A stretch of 64,000 bases of DNA from Pedobacter sp. AK013 (GTDB lineage Bacteria > Bacteroidota > Bacteroidia > Sphingobacteriales > Sphingobacteriaceae), in contig NZ_JACHCQ010000011.1 in assembly GCF_014205835.1 (NCBI RefSeq), positions 1 to 64,000 on the forward strand. Direction: 5' to 3'. A program made the translations under genes and the position numbers. Positions 24,920 through 33,818 of the stretch are shown here, in pieces. The first letter of the stretch is position 1, and each line of letters opens with the position of its first letter. The notes beneath the pieces were generated by a model. It ran no database searches. It was not told where the DNA came from and worked only from the letters and a program-made list of their open reading frames with translations.

Positions 24920-25040
24920 TTTTTATGATTTGGAAATGGAAGGGCAGCTTTTCATAGAGGAGTTCCGTCTTACACTCAAGTTTCGGGGCTGCCGCTGCCA
25001 CCAGGTTTATGAACAGCGTAAGTGCACCTTGTAAACCCAA
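24920..25040 (-). repeat. GC-rich dispersed element, partial copy
   Basis: On the minus strand AAACCTGGTGGCAGCGGCAG and CCCGAAACTTGAG repeat the right half of copy 1 (compare AAACCTGATGGCAGCAGCAG and CCCGAAGCATGAG), so it looks like a truncated second copy in the same orientation. Confidence 0.6.
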
Positions 25041-25060
25041 AATATGTGTTAGACCCCGGT

Positions 25061-25112
25061 AAAACTTGCGAAGTTTTGCTTGTGTTATTGGCCTTATAAA
25101 CTTCGCAGGTTA
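25061..25112 (-). terminator. Hairpin downstream of the SMR gene
   Basis: On the minus strand AACCTGCGAAGTTT and AAACTTCGCAAGTTTT pair around a 22-base loop, starting just after the SMR stop codon. The T-run is short, so it may be a repeat-derived hairpin rather than an efficient terminator. Confidence 0.45.
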
Positions 25113-25116
25113 TCCA

Positions 25117-25437
25117 CTAATTCGAGGCGAAAAACTTGAGTCCTGCAATTGACCCGATAAGCGTGCAGATAAAAAATATCCGCCAAAAGGTTGCAGGTTC
25201 ATTGAAGTAAAAAATCCCGATAATTACCGTTCCTACGGCACCGATACCTGTCCAGACTGCATAAGCAGTTCCCATGGGTAAAGTTTGGGTTGCTTTATTT
25301 AGCAATAAGAAACTTAAAATAATGCAGACAAAAAAAGCGGTACTCCATTTTATATTCGAAAAATTGTTCGATAATTTAAGACAGGTAGTAAAGCCAACCT
25401 CAAAAAGACCAGCTATAATTAAGATAATCCAGTTCAT
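25117..25437 (-). CDS. sugE: Small multidrug resistance family exporter, SugE/Gdx-like
   Basis: A 106-residue four-helix membrane protein. Glu13 in the first helix (IAGLFEVGFT) is the essential proton/substrate residue. The second half of helix 2 and helix 3 read LPMGTAYAVWTGIGAVGT, matching the SugE/Gdx subgroup, which exports guanidinium, rather than the QacE drug exporters. No guanidine riboswitch was recognised upstream. It works as an antiparallel dimer. It stands alone, 69 bases downstream of the Crp-type regulator gene on the same strand. Confidence 0.88.
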   Translation of the reverse strand: MNWIILIIAGLFEVGFTTCLKLSNNFSNIKWSTAFFVCIILSFLLLNKATQTLPMGTAYAVWTGIGAVGTVIIGIFYFNEPATFWRIFFICTLIGSIAGLKFFASN

Positions 25438-25506
25438 GATAAATGTGTTTCCGCAAATTTAAGGCACATTTACCGGGCAACATTTTACAAATGTTAAAAA
25501 ATGATT

Positions 25507-26073
25507 TTATTTATGAGCAGCCCTTATTCGGCTCAAGGTAACCTGTGTTACACCAAGGTAAGAGGCAATATGTTTTAAGGCTACTCTTTTAATCAGCTCA
25601 GGAGATTGATTTACAAAATCCCGATAACGCTCTGCCGCCCCTTTAAAAGCCCGGTCTATTAATCTTCTTTCAGTAGCAATTAGCTCCTGCTCGGCAATTT
25701 TTCTACCCCAGTTGGCAATTTCTAAATGTTGGCTGTAAAGCGAAAAAAGATCTGTTAACCTGATCTGAACTAAACGGCTATTTTCCAAAAGCTCAACATT
25801 CTCGTATCCGGGGCAGTTATTAATATAGCTGTTAAAAGAAAAAAGAACGGCACCACTTTGCCCAAACCAAAAGGTGATCTGCTGGTTTTCGCCGTCAGAA
25901 TAGGCTCTGGCAATACCACTTTCGAGGATGTAGAAATAAGGTTCAATTTTATCAGCATAGAGTAAAATCGTTCCTTTCTGATGTTCTACCAGTTTGGAAA
26001 CAGCTGCCAGCCTTTCTAAAGCTTCATTGCTGAGTGGTTTAAAGATTTCTATATTTTTTAACAGACTGTACAA
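25507..26073 (-). CDS. Crp/Fnr family transcriptional regulator
   Basis: A 188-residue regulator with an N-terminal cyclic-nucleotide-binding beta-roll (residues 1-115; EKGTILLYADKIEPYFYILESG-like turn) and a C-terminal helix-turn-helix ending ALKHIASYLGVTQVTLSRIRA. There is no cysteine cluster, so it is not an FNR-type iron-sulfur sensor. The start codon is TTG; an in-frame TAG lies nine codons upstream with no ATG between. The pattern is typical of short Bacteroidetes Crp-like proteins with unknown ligand. The neighbouring SMR gene is a possible target. Confidence 0.88.
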   Translation of the reverse strand: MYSLLKNIEIFKPLSNEALERLAAVSKLVEHQKGTILLYADKIEPYFYILESGIARAYSDGENQQITFWFGQSGAVLFSFNSYINNCPGYENVELLENSRLVQIRLTDLFSLYSQHLEIANWGRKIAEQELIATERRLIDRAFKGAAERYRDFVNQSPELIKRVALKHIASYLGVTQVTLSRIRAAHK

Positions 26074-26210
26074 GGGAATTTTGAATGTTTGATAAAGCTA
26101 TCGATTTTTTTTAGCAAGGGTGTAACCTGATTAAAAAGCATGTAGTCATAATACACAGAACACGGTTCAATTTAAGCAATAGAATATTTACAAATTAAAA
26201 AATTATAATC

Positions 26211-26573
26211 ATGGAAGGTATATTAGTTCCAATCTCGCTTTTTTTAGGCGCATTCGCAATGGTATTTGGAATCCGCTATCTATCTAATAAAGAGAAAATG
26301 GCAATGATCGAAAGGGGAATCGATCCAGGTGTGCATAAGGCCACGCCAAAACCGTTTTTAAGTTTAAAGTTCGGTTTGCTATTGGTTGGTTTAGGAATTG
26401 GCTTGCTGGTAGCACTCTTTACCGTTAGGGGAGTATTCGGCAATGATATGACGCACAGTGAGGAAGGGCAGTCAGTAGCCATTTATTTTGGTTGCATCGG
26501 AATTTTCGGCGGATTGGGTTTAATCGTTTCTTACCTGGTGGAAAAGAAATGGTTGGATAACGAAAAAAGATAA
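26211..26573 (+). CDS. Small membrane protein (DUF6249-like)
   Basis: A 120-residue protein with three predicted membrane helices: residues about 5-23, 46-68 and 88-108. The conserved-looking loop YLSNKEKMAMIERGIDPG between helices 1 and 2 is shared by small Bacteroidetes proteins often found beside ECF sigma factors. Function unknown. It precedes the serine hydrolase gene by 19 bases and is probably co-transcribed with it. Confidence 0.75.
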   Translation: MEGILVPISLFLGAFAMVFGIRYLSNKEKMAMIERGIDPGVHKATPKPFLSLKFGLLLVGLGIGLLVALFTVRGVFGNDMTHSEEGQSVAIYFGCIGIFGGLGLIVSYLVEKKWLDNEKR

Positions 26574-26592
26574 TCGTATTAAATCTTAACCA

Positions 26593-27690
26593 ATGAAGCC
26601 AAAACGTATTTATGCCCTAGGGTGTTTCCTTGTTTTAACCTGTAGTTTAGTATATGCTGTTCCGGTAAGGGCGCAAAAGCTAAACGATAAGGTAGATAGT
26701 TTAATTACGACAGTATTAAAAGATAAGGAAGGGCCCGGGGGTGTATTTATGATTGCCCAAAGAGGAAAAATGATTTACCAAAAAGCTTTTGGAAAGGCTA
26801 ATCTGGAACTTGGGGTAAACCTGACTCCTGAAAATGTTTTCCAACTAGGCTCAATGACGAAACAGTTTACGGCTGTTGCGGTACTGATGCTGGAGCAGGA
26901 GGGTAAACTGAGTGTAAGTGATCCTATTTCCAAATATATTACCGATTACCAGGCTGGCGATAAAATAACCATACACCAGCTCCTTACGCATACTTCGGGC
27001 ATTAGAGATTTTACCCAAATAAAATCGCTTGGCAGCATCGCTCAAAAGGAGATGACACCTAAAATGATGGTCGACTTTTTCAAAAATGAACCTGTCGATT
27101 TTGCTCCTGGCGAGCGATTCGAATACAATAACTCAGGCTATGTGCTATTGGGTTATCTTATAGAACTGGTTTCGGGCGAACGTTACGAAGATTTTATTAA
27201 AAAGCATATTTTTGATCAGGTTGGTATGAGCCATTCTTATTATGCCAGCGACAGGTGGGTGATAAACCAAAGGGCTTACGGATACCAGAAGAAAGAAAAT
27301 ACTTATGTAAATAAAACGGCAATTAGTTTTAGCGTTCCTTTTTCTTCTGGTTCGTTAATGTCTACTGTGGCTGATTTGTTGAAGTGGCAGAATGCTTTAA
27401 ATCAAAATAAATTGCTCAATGCCAATGAAACAAAGAAAATGTTTTCGCAGTATAAATTAAATAACGGCAAAATGTTAAGCTACGGCTATGGCTGGCACCT
27501 AAAAGATATCGATGGAATAGCTACCAGAGAGCACGGCGGAAGTATATTTGGATTTAAAACCATGGGCGTTTATATTCCCAGCGAAGATATTTATGTAGTT
27601 GGCCTCACTAACTGCGACTGCAATTCGCCAACCGAGCTTACCCGGAATATTGCAAAACTGGCTATTGGGAAACCTGCAAAAACCAACTAA
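26593..27690 (+). CDS. Exported serine hydrolase, class C beta-lactamase-like
   Basis: A 365-residue exported protein (signal ends PVRAQ). The SxxK motif is SMTK in LGSMTKQFTAVAVLMLEQE, the tyrosine motif is YNN in FEYNNSGYVLLGYLIEL, and HGGS near residue 315 takes the place of the KTG box. This is the AmpC/EstB-like fold; the group includes esterases, D-aminopeptidases and true beta-lactamases, which the sequence does not separate. It probably shares a transcript with the small membrane protein upstream. Confidence 0.9.
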   Translation: MKPKRIYALGCFLVLTCSLVYAVPVRAQKLNDKVDSLITTVLKDKEGPGGVFMIAQRGKMIYQKAFGKANLELGVNLTPENVFQLGSMTKQFTAVAVLMLEQEGKLSVSDPISKYITDYQAGDKITIHQLLTHTSGIRDFTQIKSLGSIAQKEMTPKMMVDFFKNEPVDFAPGERFEYNNSGYVLLGYLIELVSGERYEDFIKKHIFDQVGMSHSYYASDRWVINQRAYGYQKKENTYVNKTAISFSVPFSSGSLMSTVADLLKWQNALNQNKLLNANETKKMFSQYKLNNGKMLSYGYGWHLKDIDGIATREHGGSIFGFKTMGVYIPSEDIYVVGLTNCDCNSPTELTRNIAKLAIGKPAKTN

Positions 27691-27707
27691 ATAAACCAGG
27701 GTCGTTT

Positions 27708-28130
27708 TTACTGTGGTTTATTAATAATCGCTACGGTTAAACGGCTAATACAGTTCATCTTTCCCCGCTCATCGTAAATTTTAATTTCCCAAACATGGGT
27801 TTTTGCCCCAATATGTAAGGGTTTGCAGATGCCTTTTACCAAACCGCTTTTTACTGGCCGTAAATGGTTGGCGTTTACTTCTAAACCCACAGCCACATAT
27901 TTCTCTGGGTCGATACACATATAAGAAGCAATACTGCCCAGTGTTTCTGCCAAAACCACCGAGGCACCGCCGTGTAAAATCCCAGCGGGTTGGTGTGTGC
28001 GCTCATCAACTGGCATGGTTCCGATAATAAAATCTTCACCTATTTCGGTAAAACGGATATCGAGTAGCGCTCCAAGATGATTTTTTGGACGGCTGTTCAG
28101 CTCATCAACAGTAAAATTTTTAAACCACAT
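27708..28130 (-). CDS. Hotdog-fold thioesterase (PaaI/MenI type)
   Basis: A 140-residue single hotdog domain with the family motif GILHGGASVVLAETLGS; Glu in AETLG is the likely catalytic residue and His in LHGG binds the thioester. The group hydrolyses aromatic or 1,4-dihydroxy-2-naphthoyl-CoA esters; the latter would serve menaquinone synthesis, but no men genes are nearby. The start overlaps the DinB gene by 11 bases, so it is the last gene of a three-gene unit with the kinase. Confidence 0.9.
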   Translation of the reverse strand: MWFKNFTVDELNSRPKNHLGALLDIRFTEIGEDFIIGTMPVDERTHQPAGILHGGASVVLAETLGSIASYMCIDPEKYVAVGLEVNANHLRPVKSGLVKGICKPLHIGAKTHVWEIKIYDERGKMNCISRLTVAIINKPQ

Positions 28131-28629
28131 GATAACGTTCTTTTAAAATGGAAATGTGGTGAAAAATATGACCACCTACAATAAATAAAATAGATTTTAC
28201 ATTAATTTCTCTGCCCGAAGCAATACCTTTTCTGTTTAGTTCTTCTTCATTTAAAGATTTAAAAAGGTATAAATTGGCTTTACGCAGTGCGATAAACTCT
28301 TCAATCAGATCTTCCAGATCGCGTTCAGCAAAGCGGGCGTTTAGTACATAGTCATCTTCTTCGAAACCTGGTAAAGGTTGCTGTTCTTTTCGGGCAAAAC
28401 AGGTAATGCGAAAAGCAAAAACACGTTCAGCATCAATAATATGGCCTAGCATTTCTTTTAGTGTCCATTTACCTTCGGCATAGGCATAATCAGCTTTATC
28501 GGCATTCGCCCTAAACAGGGCCGGAAGACTTTGGATCTGATCATTTAATATTTCGAAAATATCTCGGTCAACTTTACTGATATAGGTTTCGCCCCAAATT
28601 GGATATTCGTTAGGCTGTGGTCGGTTCAT
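28120..28629 (-). CDS. DinB-family four-helix protein
   Basis: A 169-residue DinB/YfiT-like protein. The metal-ligand histidines are visible in MLGHIIDAERVFAFR and in GGHIFHHISILKERY. Members are metal-dependent thiol or hydrolase enzymes, often of unknown substrate. The gene overlaps the kinase upstream by 20 bases and the thioesterase downstream by 11 bases, so the three are translated together. Confidence 0.88.
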   Translation of the reverse strand: MNRPQPNEYPIWGETYISKVDRDIFEILNDQIQSLPALFRANADKADYAYAEGKWTLKEMLGHIIDAERVFAFRITCFARKEQQPLPGFEEDDYVLNARFAERDLEDLIEEFIALRKANLYLFKSLNEEELNRKGIASGREINVKSILFIVGGHIFHHISILKERYHVV

Positions 28630-29818
28630 ATCTTAAACTGCTTTTTAATATTATTCTAAAAGTTGTGCCTTTACCGAGTTCAGAGTCTTTTACAAAAATT
28701 TCTCCACTGTGGTAATTTTCTACAATCCGTTTGGTAAGCGATAAACCCAAGCCCCAACCGCGTTTACGCGTGGTATAGCCAGGTTGAAAAACCGCATCGA
28801 ACTTAGATCTTGGAATACCCTTTCCGGTATCGCTCACATCAATAAATACCTGCTCTTTGGCTAAATTTTCTATAATATTGATGGAAATAGAGCCTTCGTT
28901 TTCAATCGCGTTTGCTGCATTTTTTAAAAGGTTTTCAATCACCCAATCAAACAATGGAACGTTTAACATCGCCCTTACCTGCTCATCGCCGGTAATGTTA
29001 AATTTAACCTTGTCTGACGTTCGCACTTTAAAATAGCGGATAAAATCGCTGATAACGATATAAACCGTATGGTCTTCGAGTATAGGTTTAGAACCGATTT
29101 TAGAGAAACGGTCGGTAATAATTTCCAAACGTTTAATATCGTTCTCCATCTCGGCAATCAGCGGATCATCTTCAGCATCGAACTTAGATTTCATTAACTC
29201 CGTCCAGGCCATGAGCGATGATATCGGTGTACCCAGCTGGTGTGCCGTTTCTTTCGCCAAACCTACCCAAACGTGGTCCTGCTCATCCCGCCGGGCCGAA
29301 CTAAATGCCGCGTAGGCCGTTAACAGGAAAAGAAAAATAACACCCATTTGGATGTAGGGAAAATACCTCAGCTGCGTTAAAATGAAAGAATCGCGATAGT
29401 AAGCTTTAAATTTTTTACCTAAAAAATTCATTTCATCTGGCGGATGCTGTGCTTTCATCTGCCTTAACTGACGCACAAAATAAAGACTATCGTAAGTTAA
29501 TTTGGCATCCGAAATGGGGTAATTGGTTTTTGTACTGTCGAGACCGTTAAATGAGGTAATCATTCCGGCCGAATCTGTCATGATTACAGGCGTTTTTGTG
29601 TTTTTCCTAACGGTTTCTACTATATCACGATAATCGTCATTGTCATAAAGAAACATGGCCCGTTCCTGGATTTTCACCCAAAGGTGAAACTGGTCGGCCT
29701 CTTCGCGTTCCATTTTTTTTACAAAAGAATCGGTGTAAAATACTGAAGCAATGCCAATTAAGATGGCAAAAATGAGAAGAAAAAACTTCCAGCGGCGTTT
29801 CTTTTGATAGGGATTCAT
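28610..29818 (-). CDS. Membrane sensor histidine kinase
   Basis: A 402-residue two-TM kinase: segments near residues 13-29 and 155-172 flank an extracytoplasmic domain of about 125 residues. The phosphorylation box is AKETAHQLGTPISSLMAWTE, a variant with HQLGTP in place of HELRTP. The ATPase domain has an N box ENLLKNAANAIEN and G boxes DTGKGIP and RGWGLGLSL. No cognate response regulator gene adjoins it; instead it is overlapped by the DinB gene. Such a kinase may address a distant regulator. Confidence 0.92.
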   Translation of the reverse strand: MNPYQKKRRWKFFLLIFAILIGIASVFYTDSFVKKMEREEADQFHLWVKIQERAMFLYDNDDYRDIVETVRKNTKTPVIMTDSAGMITSFNGLDSTKTNYPISDAKLTYDSLYFVRQLRQMKAQHPPDEMNFLGKKFKAYYRDSFILTQLRYFPYIQMGVIFLFLLTAYAAFSSARRDEQDHVWVGLAKETAHQLGTPISSLMAWTELMKSKFDAEDDPLIAEMENDIKRLEIITDRFSKIGSKPILEDHTVYIVISDFIRYFKVRTSDKVKFNITGDEQVRAMLNVPLFDWVIENLLKNAANAIENEGSISINIIENLAKEQVFIDVSDTGKGIPRSKFDAVFQPGYTTRKRGWGLGLSLTKRIVENYHSGEIFVKDSELGKGTTFRIILKSSLRYEPTTA

Positions 29819-29956
29819 GCTTTAGCTAGCCAAATTACAATAACAAAACGAAAAAAACATAAAACCATTATGCTTTTTCAAAAACCTTACAGCAATCATT
29901 TTGAAAGCATAATAGCTTCATCATAGATGAAAACGCTATAAAATGGATGAAAAACA

Positions 29957-29964
29957 TATCTTTG
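29957..29964 (+). promoter_or_regulatory. Candidate -7 box of gltX
   Basis: TATCTTTG matches TAnnTTTG, 78 bases before the gltX ATG. A clear -33 TTTG is not seen. Confidence 0.45.
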
Positions 29965-30042
29965 TGCCGTCTTGCGCTTTGCGTATGGCGATAGGCGTTC
30001 ATCACGCCAACCGTCCAGCGCCAACCGCTCAACAATTCAATC

Positions 30043-31551
30043 ATGGATAAGAAAGTTAGAGTAAGATTTGCCCCAAGCCCAACCGGAGGTTTGCATTTAG
30101 GTGGTGTGCGCACTGCCTTGTTTAATTATTTGTTTGCGAAAGGAAATAATGGAACTTTTATACTTCGAGTAGAAGATACCGATCAAAACCGCTTTGTAGA
30201 AGGCGCAGAACAATATATTGTAAACTGTTTAGATTGGTGTGGCATTACACCAGATGAAAGCCCTAACAACCCTGGTGCTTATGGCCCGTACCGTCAAAGC
30301 GAACGCAAAGCAAGCTATCGTAAATTTGCCGAACAGTTAATTAGCGATGGTTATGCCTATTACGCTTTCGATACACCGGAAGATTTAGAGACCAAACGGA
30401 AAGAAATTCCAAATTTTCAATACGGGCAGGCCACACGTATGCAGATGCGCAATTCATTGACCCTTACCATTAGCGAGGTTGAAGAATTATTGGCGGCCAA
30501 AACACCGCATGTTATCCGCATTAAAGTACCAGCCAATGAAATTGTACATTTTAACGATTTAATCCGTGGTGATGTAAGTTTCGAAACCTCGTTGGTTGAT
30601 GATAAAGTATTATTAAAGGCCGATGGAATGCCAACCTACCATTTAGCCGTTGTGGTTGATGATAAGGCGATGGAAATCAGTCATGCGTTTAGGGGGGAAG
30701 AGTGGTTGCCTTCCGCACCTGTTCATATTTTACTTTGGAAATATTTAGGCTGGGAAGCAGAGATGCCTGCATGGGCACACTTACCTCTGATCTTAAAACC
30801 AGATGGACATGGAAAATTAAGTAAACGAGATGGCGACCGATTAGGTTTCCCGGTTTATGCCATGAACTGGACCGATCCTAAAACCGGAGATATAACCAAG
30901 GGATTTAAAGAAATGGGTTTTATGCCCGAAGCTTTTATCAATATGCTAGCGCTTTTAGGCTGGAATGATGGTACCGACCAGGAGTTATTCTCGTTAAAAG
31001 AACTGGAAGAAAAATTCTCGATAGAAAGAATTAGTAAGGCTGGGGCTAAATTCGACTTCGAAAAAGCCAAGTGGTATAATCATGAGTGGATTAAACAGTC
31101 TTCAGTTAGCAATTTACATTTAGCCGTTAAAACCGAGCTCGAAAAAGCAGGTATTGAAGTTAACAATGATATTTTTTTAAATACCGTTATTAATTTAATT
31201 AAAGATCGCTGTACACTGTTACCCGATTTTGTGGCACAAAGCAGTTACTTTTTTGCCTCACCAACAACATATGACGTAAATTCGGTAAAGCCAAAATGGA
31301 CAGCCGAAAAAGCAGCATTTTTTAATGCTTTGGCTGATGGTTTAACTTTAACTGATGCGGTTACTTCCGAAGCAGCTTTTAAAGCCCTTGCCGAAGAAAA
31401 AGGATTTAAACCAGGCGAATTGATGTTGCCTTTCCGTATTATGCTGGTTGGCGGTAAATTTGGCCCAGGTGTTTTTGATATTGCTGTATTATTGGGCATA
31501 GCAGAAACTAAGGCAAGAATTGCAAAAGCAATTACTGTTTTTAATAGCTAG
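30043..31551 (+). CDS. gltX: Glutamyl-tRNA synthetase
   Basis: A 502-residue class I aminoacyl-tRNA synthetase that charges tRNA-Glu. The HIGH-type motif is PSPTGGLHLGGVRTAL near residues 10-25 and the KMSKS-type motif is KLSKRDG near 263. The stem-contact and anticodon-binding helical domains fill the rest and length is typical of bacterial GluRS. A terminator follows. Whether it is discriminating or also charges tRNA-Gln cannot be told by eye. Confidence 0.97.
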   Translation: MDKKVRVRFAPSPTGGLHLGGVRTALFNYLFAKGNNGTFILRVEDTDQNRFVEGAEQYIVNCLDWCGITPDESPNNPGAYGPYRQSERKASYRKFAEQLISDGYAYYAFDTPEDLETKRKEIPNFQYGQATRMQMRNSLTLTISEVEELLAAKTPHVIRIKVPANEIVHFNDLIRGDVSFETSLVDDKVLLKADGMPTYHLAVVVDDKAMEISHAFRGEEWLPSAPVHILLWKYLGWEAEMPAWAHLPLILKPDGHGKLSKRDGDRLGFPVYAMNWTDPKTGDITKGFKEMGFMPEAFINMLALLGWNDGTDQELFSLKELEEKFSIERISKAGAKFDFEKAKWYNHEWIKQSSVSNLHLAVKTELEKAGIEVNNDIFLNTVINLIKDRCTLLPDFVAQSSYFFASPTTYDVNSVKPKWTAEKAAFFNALADGLTLTDAVTSEAAFKALAEEKGFKPGELMLPFRIMLVGGKFGPGVFDIAVLLGIAETKARIAKAITVFNS

Positions 31552-31586
31552 TAAATCTTTCAGGTAGTACAAGAAGACAATACAGG

Positions 31587-31620
31587 GAAGTCAAGTTTTA
31601 AACTTGGCTTCTTTTTTTTT
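31587..31620 (+). terminator. gltX terminator
   Basis: GAAGTCAAG and CTTGGCTTC pair around TTTTAAA, followed by nine T residues. Confidence 0.85.
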
Positions 31621-31719
31621 GACAAAAATGAGAATGGATAAATCAATCAAAATAATTTATACTTTAGCATAACAATTGTCCCGGAATTAAGGTTATTCAT
31701 TAAACTAAAAAAAGAGATT

Positions 31720-32562
31720 ATGCAATGGTTTGGTAAAGGCAGTAATAATGTTGAAGACGGTAGAAGTGGTGGGGGCGGAAAAACCATCCTCGGTGGTGGC
31801 GTAGGTATAATAATTGTAGTGCTGGGCTTAATTTTTGGTAGAGATTTAACAGGTTTGGTTAGCCAGATTCCGGCAACTACAGGAACGGAGGAAGTAAAAC
31901 AGGGCGTACCAGCTAACGATCCGCAGGCCCAGTTTGTGGCAGGTGTTCTAGAATCTACGGAGCAAGTTTGGGATAAAGAATTTCAAGCTATGGGCAAGCA
32001 GTATGAATATCCTAAACTCAGACTATTTAGGGAAGCTGTGCAAACAGCATGTGGGAATGCAAGTGCCAATGTTGGGCCGTTTTATTGCCCGGGCGACCAT
32101 AAAGTTTATATCGATTTGTCATTTTATGACGATTTAAAAAACCGTTTCGGTGCTGCCGGAGATTTTGCCCAGGCTTATGTAATTGCACATGAAGTTGGCC
32201 ATCATGTTCAAAATTTATTAGGAATTTCTGAAAAGTTAGATCAGGCACGTGGCCAGGTTAGCGAAAAAGAATATAACCGTTTGTCAGTAAAATTAGAGCT
32301 ACAGGCCGATTTCTTTGCAGGACTTTGGGCGCACAATGCACAAAACCTTAAAGATTTTAAATTGGATGAAGGCGACATAGAAGAAGCATTAACTGCGGCG
32401 AATGCCATTGGCGATGATAAATTGCAAAAACAGGCTACAGGTGATGTTCAACCCGATTCTTTTACCCACGGTACCTCTGCACAGCGTGTGTATTGGTTTA
32501 AAAAAGGCTTTGAAACTGGAGATATTAGACAGGGCGATACCTTTAATTCAAGTAATTTATAA
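31720..32562 (+). CDS. Membrane-anchored neutral zinc metallopeptidase (YpfJ-like)
   Basis: A 280-residue protein of the Zn_peptidase (PF04228) family. The opening WFGKGSNNVEDGRSGGGG is typical, and one membrane helix follows at residues about 25-45. The zinc site HEVGHHVQ is near residue 158, with ELQADFFAG providing the third ligand region. The domain is predicted to face the periplasm; substrates are unknown. It is preceded by the gltX terminator and stands alone. Confidence 0.92.
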   Translation: MQWFGKGSNNVEDGRSGGGGKTILGGGVGIIIVVLGLIFGRDLTGLVSQIPATTGTEEVKQGVPANDPQAQFVAGVLESTEQVWDKEFQAMGKQYEYPKLRLFREAVQTACGNASANVGPFYCPGDHKVYIDLSFYDDLKNRFGAAGDFAQAYVIAHEVGHHVQNLLGISEKLDQARGQVSEKEYNRLSVKLELQADFFAGLWAHNAQNLKDFKLDEGDIEEALTAANAIGDDKLQKQATGDVQPDSFTHGTSAQRVYWFKKGFETGDIRQGDTFNSSNL

Positions 32563-32665
32563 AAAAATAAAAACTTTTTTAAAAGCAGATTGTTTGTTTA
32601 CAGTTAATGAGATTTAATCTCAAACCAAACATAATTATCCCGGCTTCTTATTTGTTTTAATAAAG

Positions 32666-33799
32666 ATGATCCTTATAGTTGATGACAGGCCCGAAAACCT
32701 GATCTCGTTACAGAAAGTACTCCAGGCACATAATTTTGAGGTTGATACCGCATCATCTGGGGAGGAAGCGCTGAAAAAAGTTTTAAAAAATAACTACGTC
32801 CTGATTATTCTCGATGTACAAATGCCAGATATGGATGGCTTTGAGGTGGCCGAAACCATTTCGGGTTTTAGTAAGGCAAAAGATACCGCCATTATATTTC
32901 TTTCTGCTGTAAATACCGAGTTAAAATTTATTACAAAAGGATACCTTAGTGGTGGATTGGATTACATTACCAAGCCCGTTGATATTAATGTATTGCTCCT
33001 TAAAATAAAAACATTTTATCGCATTTACGAGCAAAATAGAAAGCTTAACGAGGTACAGGAAAAACTGCTCGAAGAAATCGAATTCAGGAAACAGGCCGAA
33101 CATAAAAAAGATGAATTTATCAGTATTGCGAGCCATGAGCTTAAAACGCCCTTAACAAGTGTAAAGGGGTATATTCAGCTATTGCAGCGCAGCCTTAATA
33201 GAGATGATAAAGCAATGGCTCAAAACCACCTCGAAAAAGCCAGTATCCAGCTCGAAAAACTAAACGAGTTAATTGTCGATTTGCTCGATATCTCGAAAAT
33301 TGAAAGCGGGAAGATGAAGTTTAACATGAGAAGCTTTTATGCTGATAATATGGTAAACAATGCTATCGAGATGTTACAGCAATCTAATCCCGATTTTAAA
33401 ATCAGTAAACTGGGTAAAACAGACGAAATGATATTTGGTGATGAAATGCGTTTAGAACAAGTAGTCATCAATTTTATTACCAACGCAATTAAATATGCGC
33501 CAGGTACTAATCAGGTTAATGTAACCACGCATATTAAAGATGAAAAACTTTATCTGGCCGTGAAAGATTTTGGTATAGGTATTTCGAAAGAGCAGCAGCA
33601 CAAAATCTTCGATAAATTTTATCGGGTAGAAGAAAACAGTAACCGGTTTAATGGCCTGGGCATTGGCTTATATATCTGCTCTGAAATCATTAACCGCCAC
33701 GGAGGCACAATAGGTGTAAACAGTGTGCCAGATGAGGGTTCTGAATTTTATTTTATCATTCCTACAACAGAAGAAGAAATCCTTAAAAACCAAATCTAA
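32666..33799 (+). CDS. Hybrid histidine kinase with N-terminal receiver
   Basis: A 377-residue soluble protein. A receiver spans residues 1-120 (DD pair in ILIVDDRPEN, phosphoacceptor Asp50 in ILDVQMPDMDG, Lys in YITKPVD). A short coiled linker joins a HisKA domain with His157 in ASHELKTPLTSVKGY and an ATPase domain with IKYAPG and GLGIGLYIC. There is no membrane segment. A receiver-first kinase can itself be switched by an upstream kinase. It lies 19 bases before the 1194-residue hybrid kinase, a likely partner in one phosphorelay. Confidence 0.93.
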   Translation: MILIVDDRPENLISLQKVLQAHNFEVDTASSGEEALKKVLKNNYVLIILDVQMPDMDGFEVAETISGFSKAKDTAIIFLSAVNTELKFITKGYLSGGLDYITKPVDINVLLLKIKTFYRIYEQNRKLNEVQEKLLEEIEFRKQAEHKKDEFISIASHELKTPLTSVKGYIQLLQRSLNRDDKAMAQNHLEKASIQLEKLNELIVDLLDISKIESGKMKFNMRSFYADNMVNNAIEMLQQSNPDFKISKLGKTDEMIFGDEMRLEQVVINFITNAIKYAPGTNQVNVTTHIKDEKLYLAVKDFGIGISKEQQHKIFDKFYRVEENSNRFNGLGIGLYICSEIINRHGGTIGVNSVPDEGSEFYFIIPTTEEEILKNQI

Positions 33800-33818
33800 T
33801 TATCCTTAATCCATATTA

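Noticed and set aside
24622..25040. Open frames of about 100 codons on both strands
   Set aside because: They lie in copies of the GC-rich repeat and have biased, low-information sequence without domain character.
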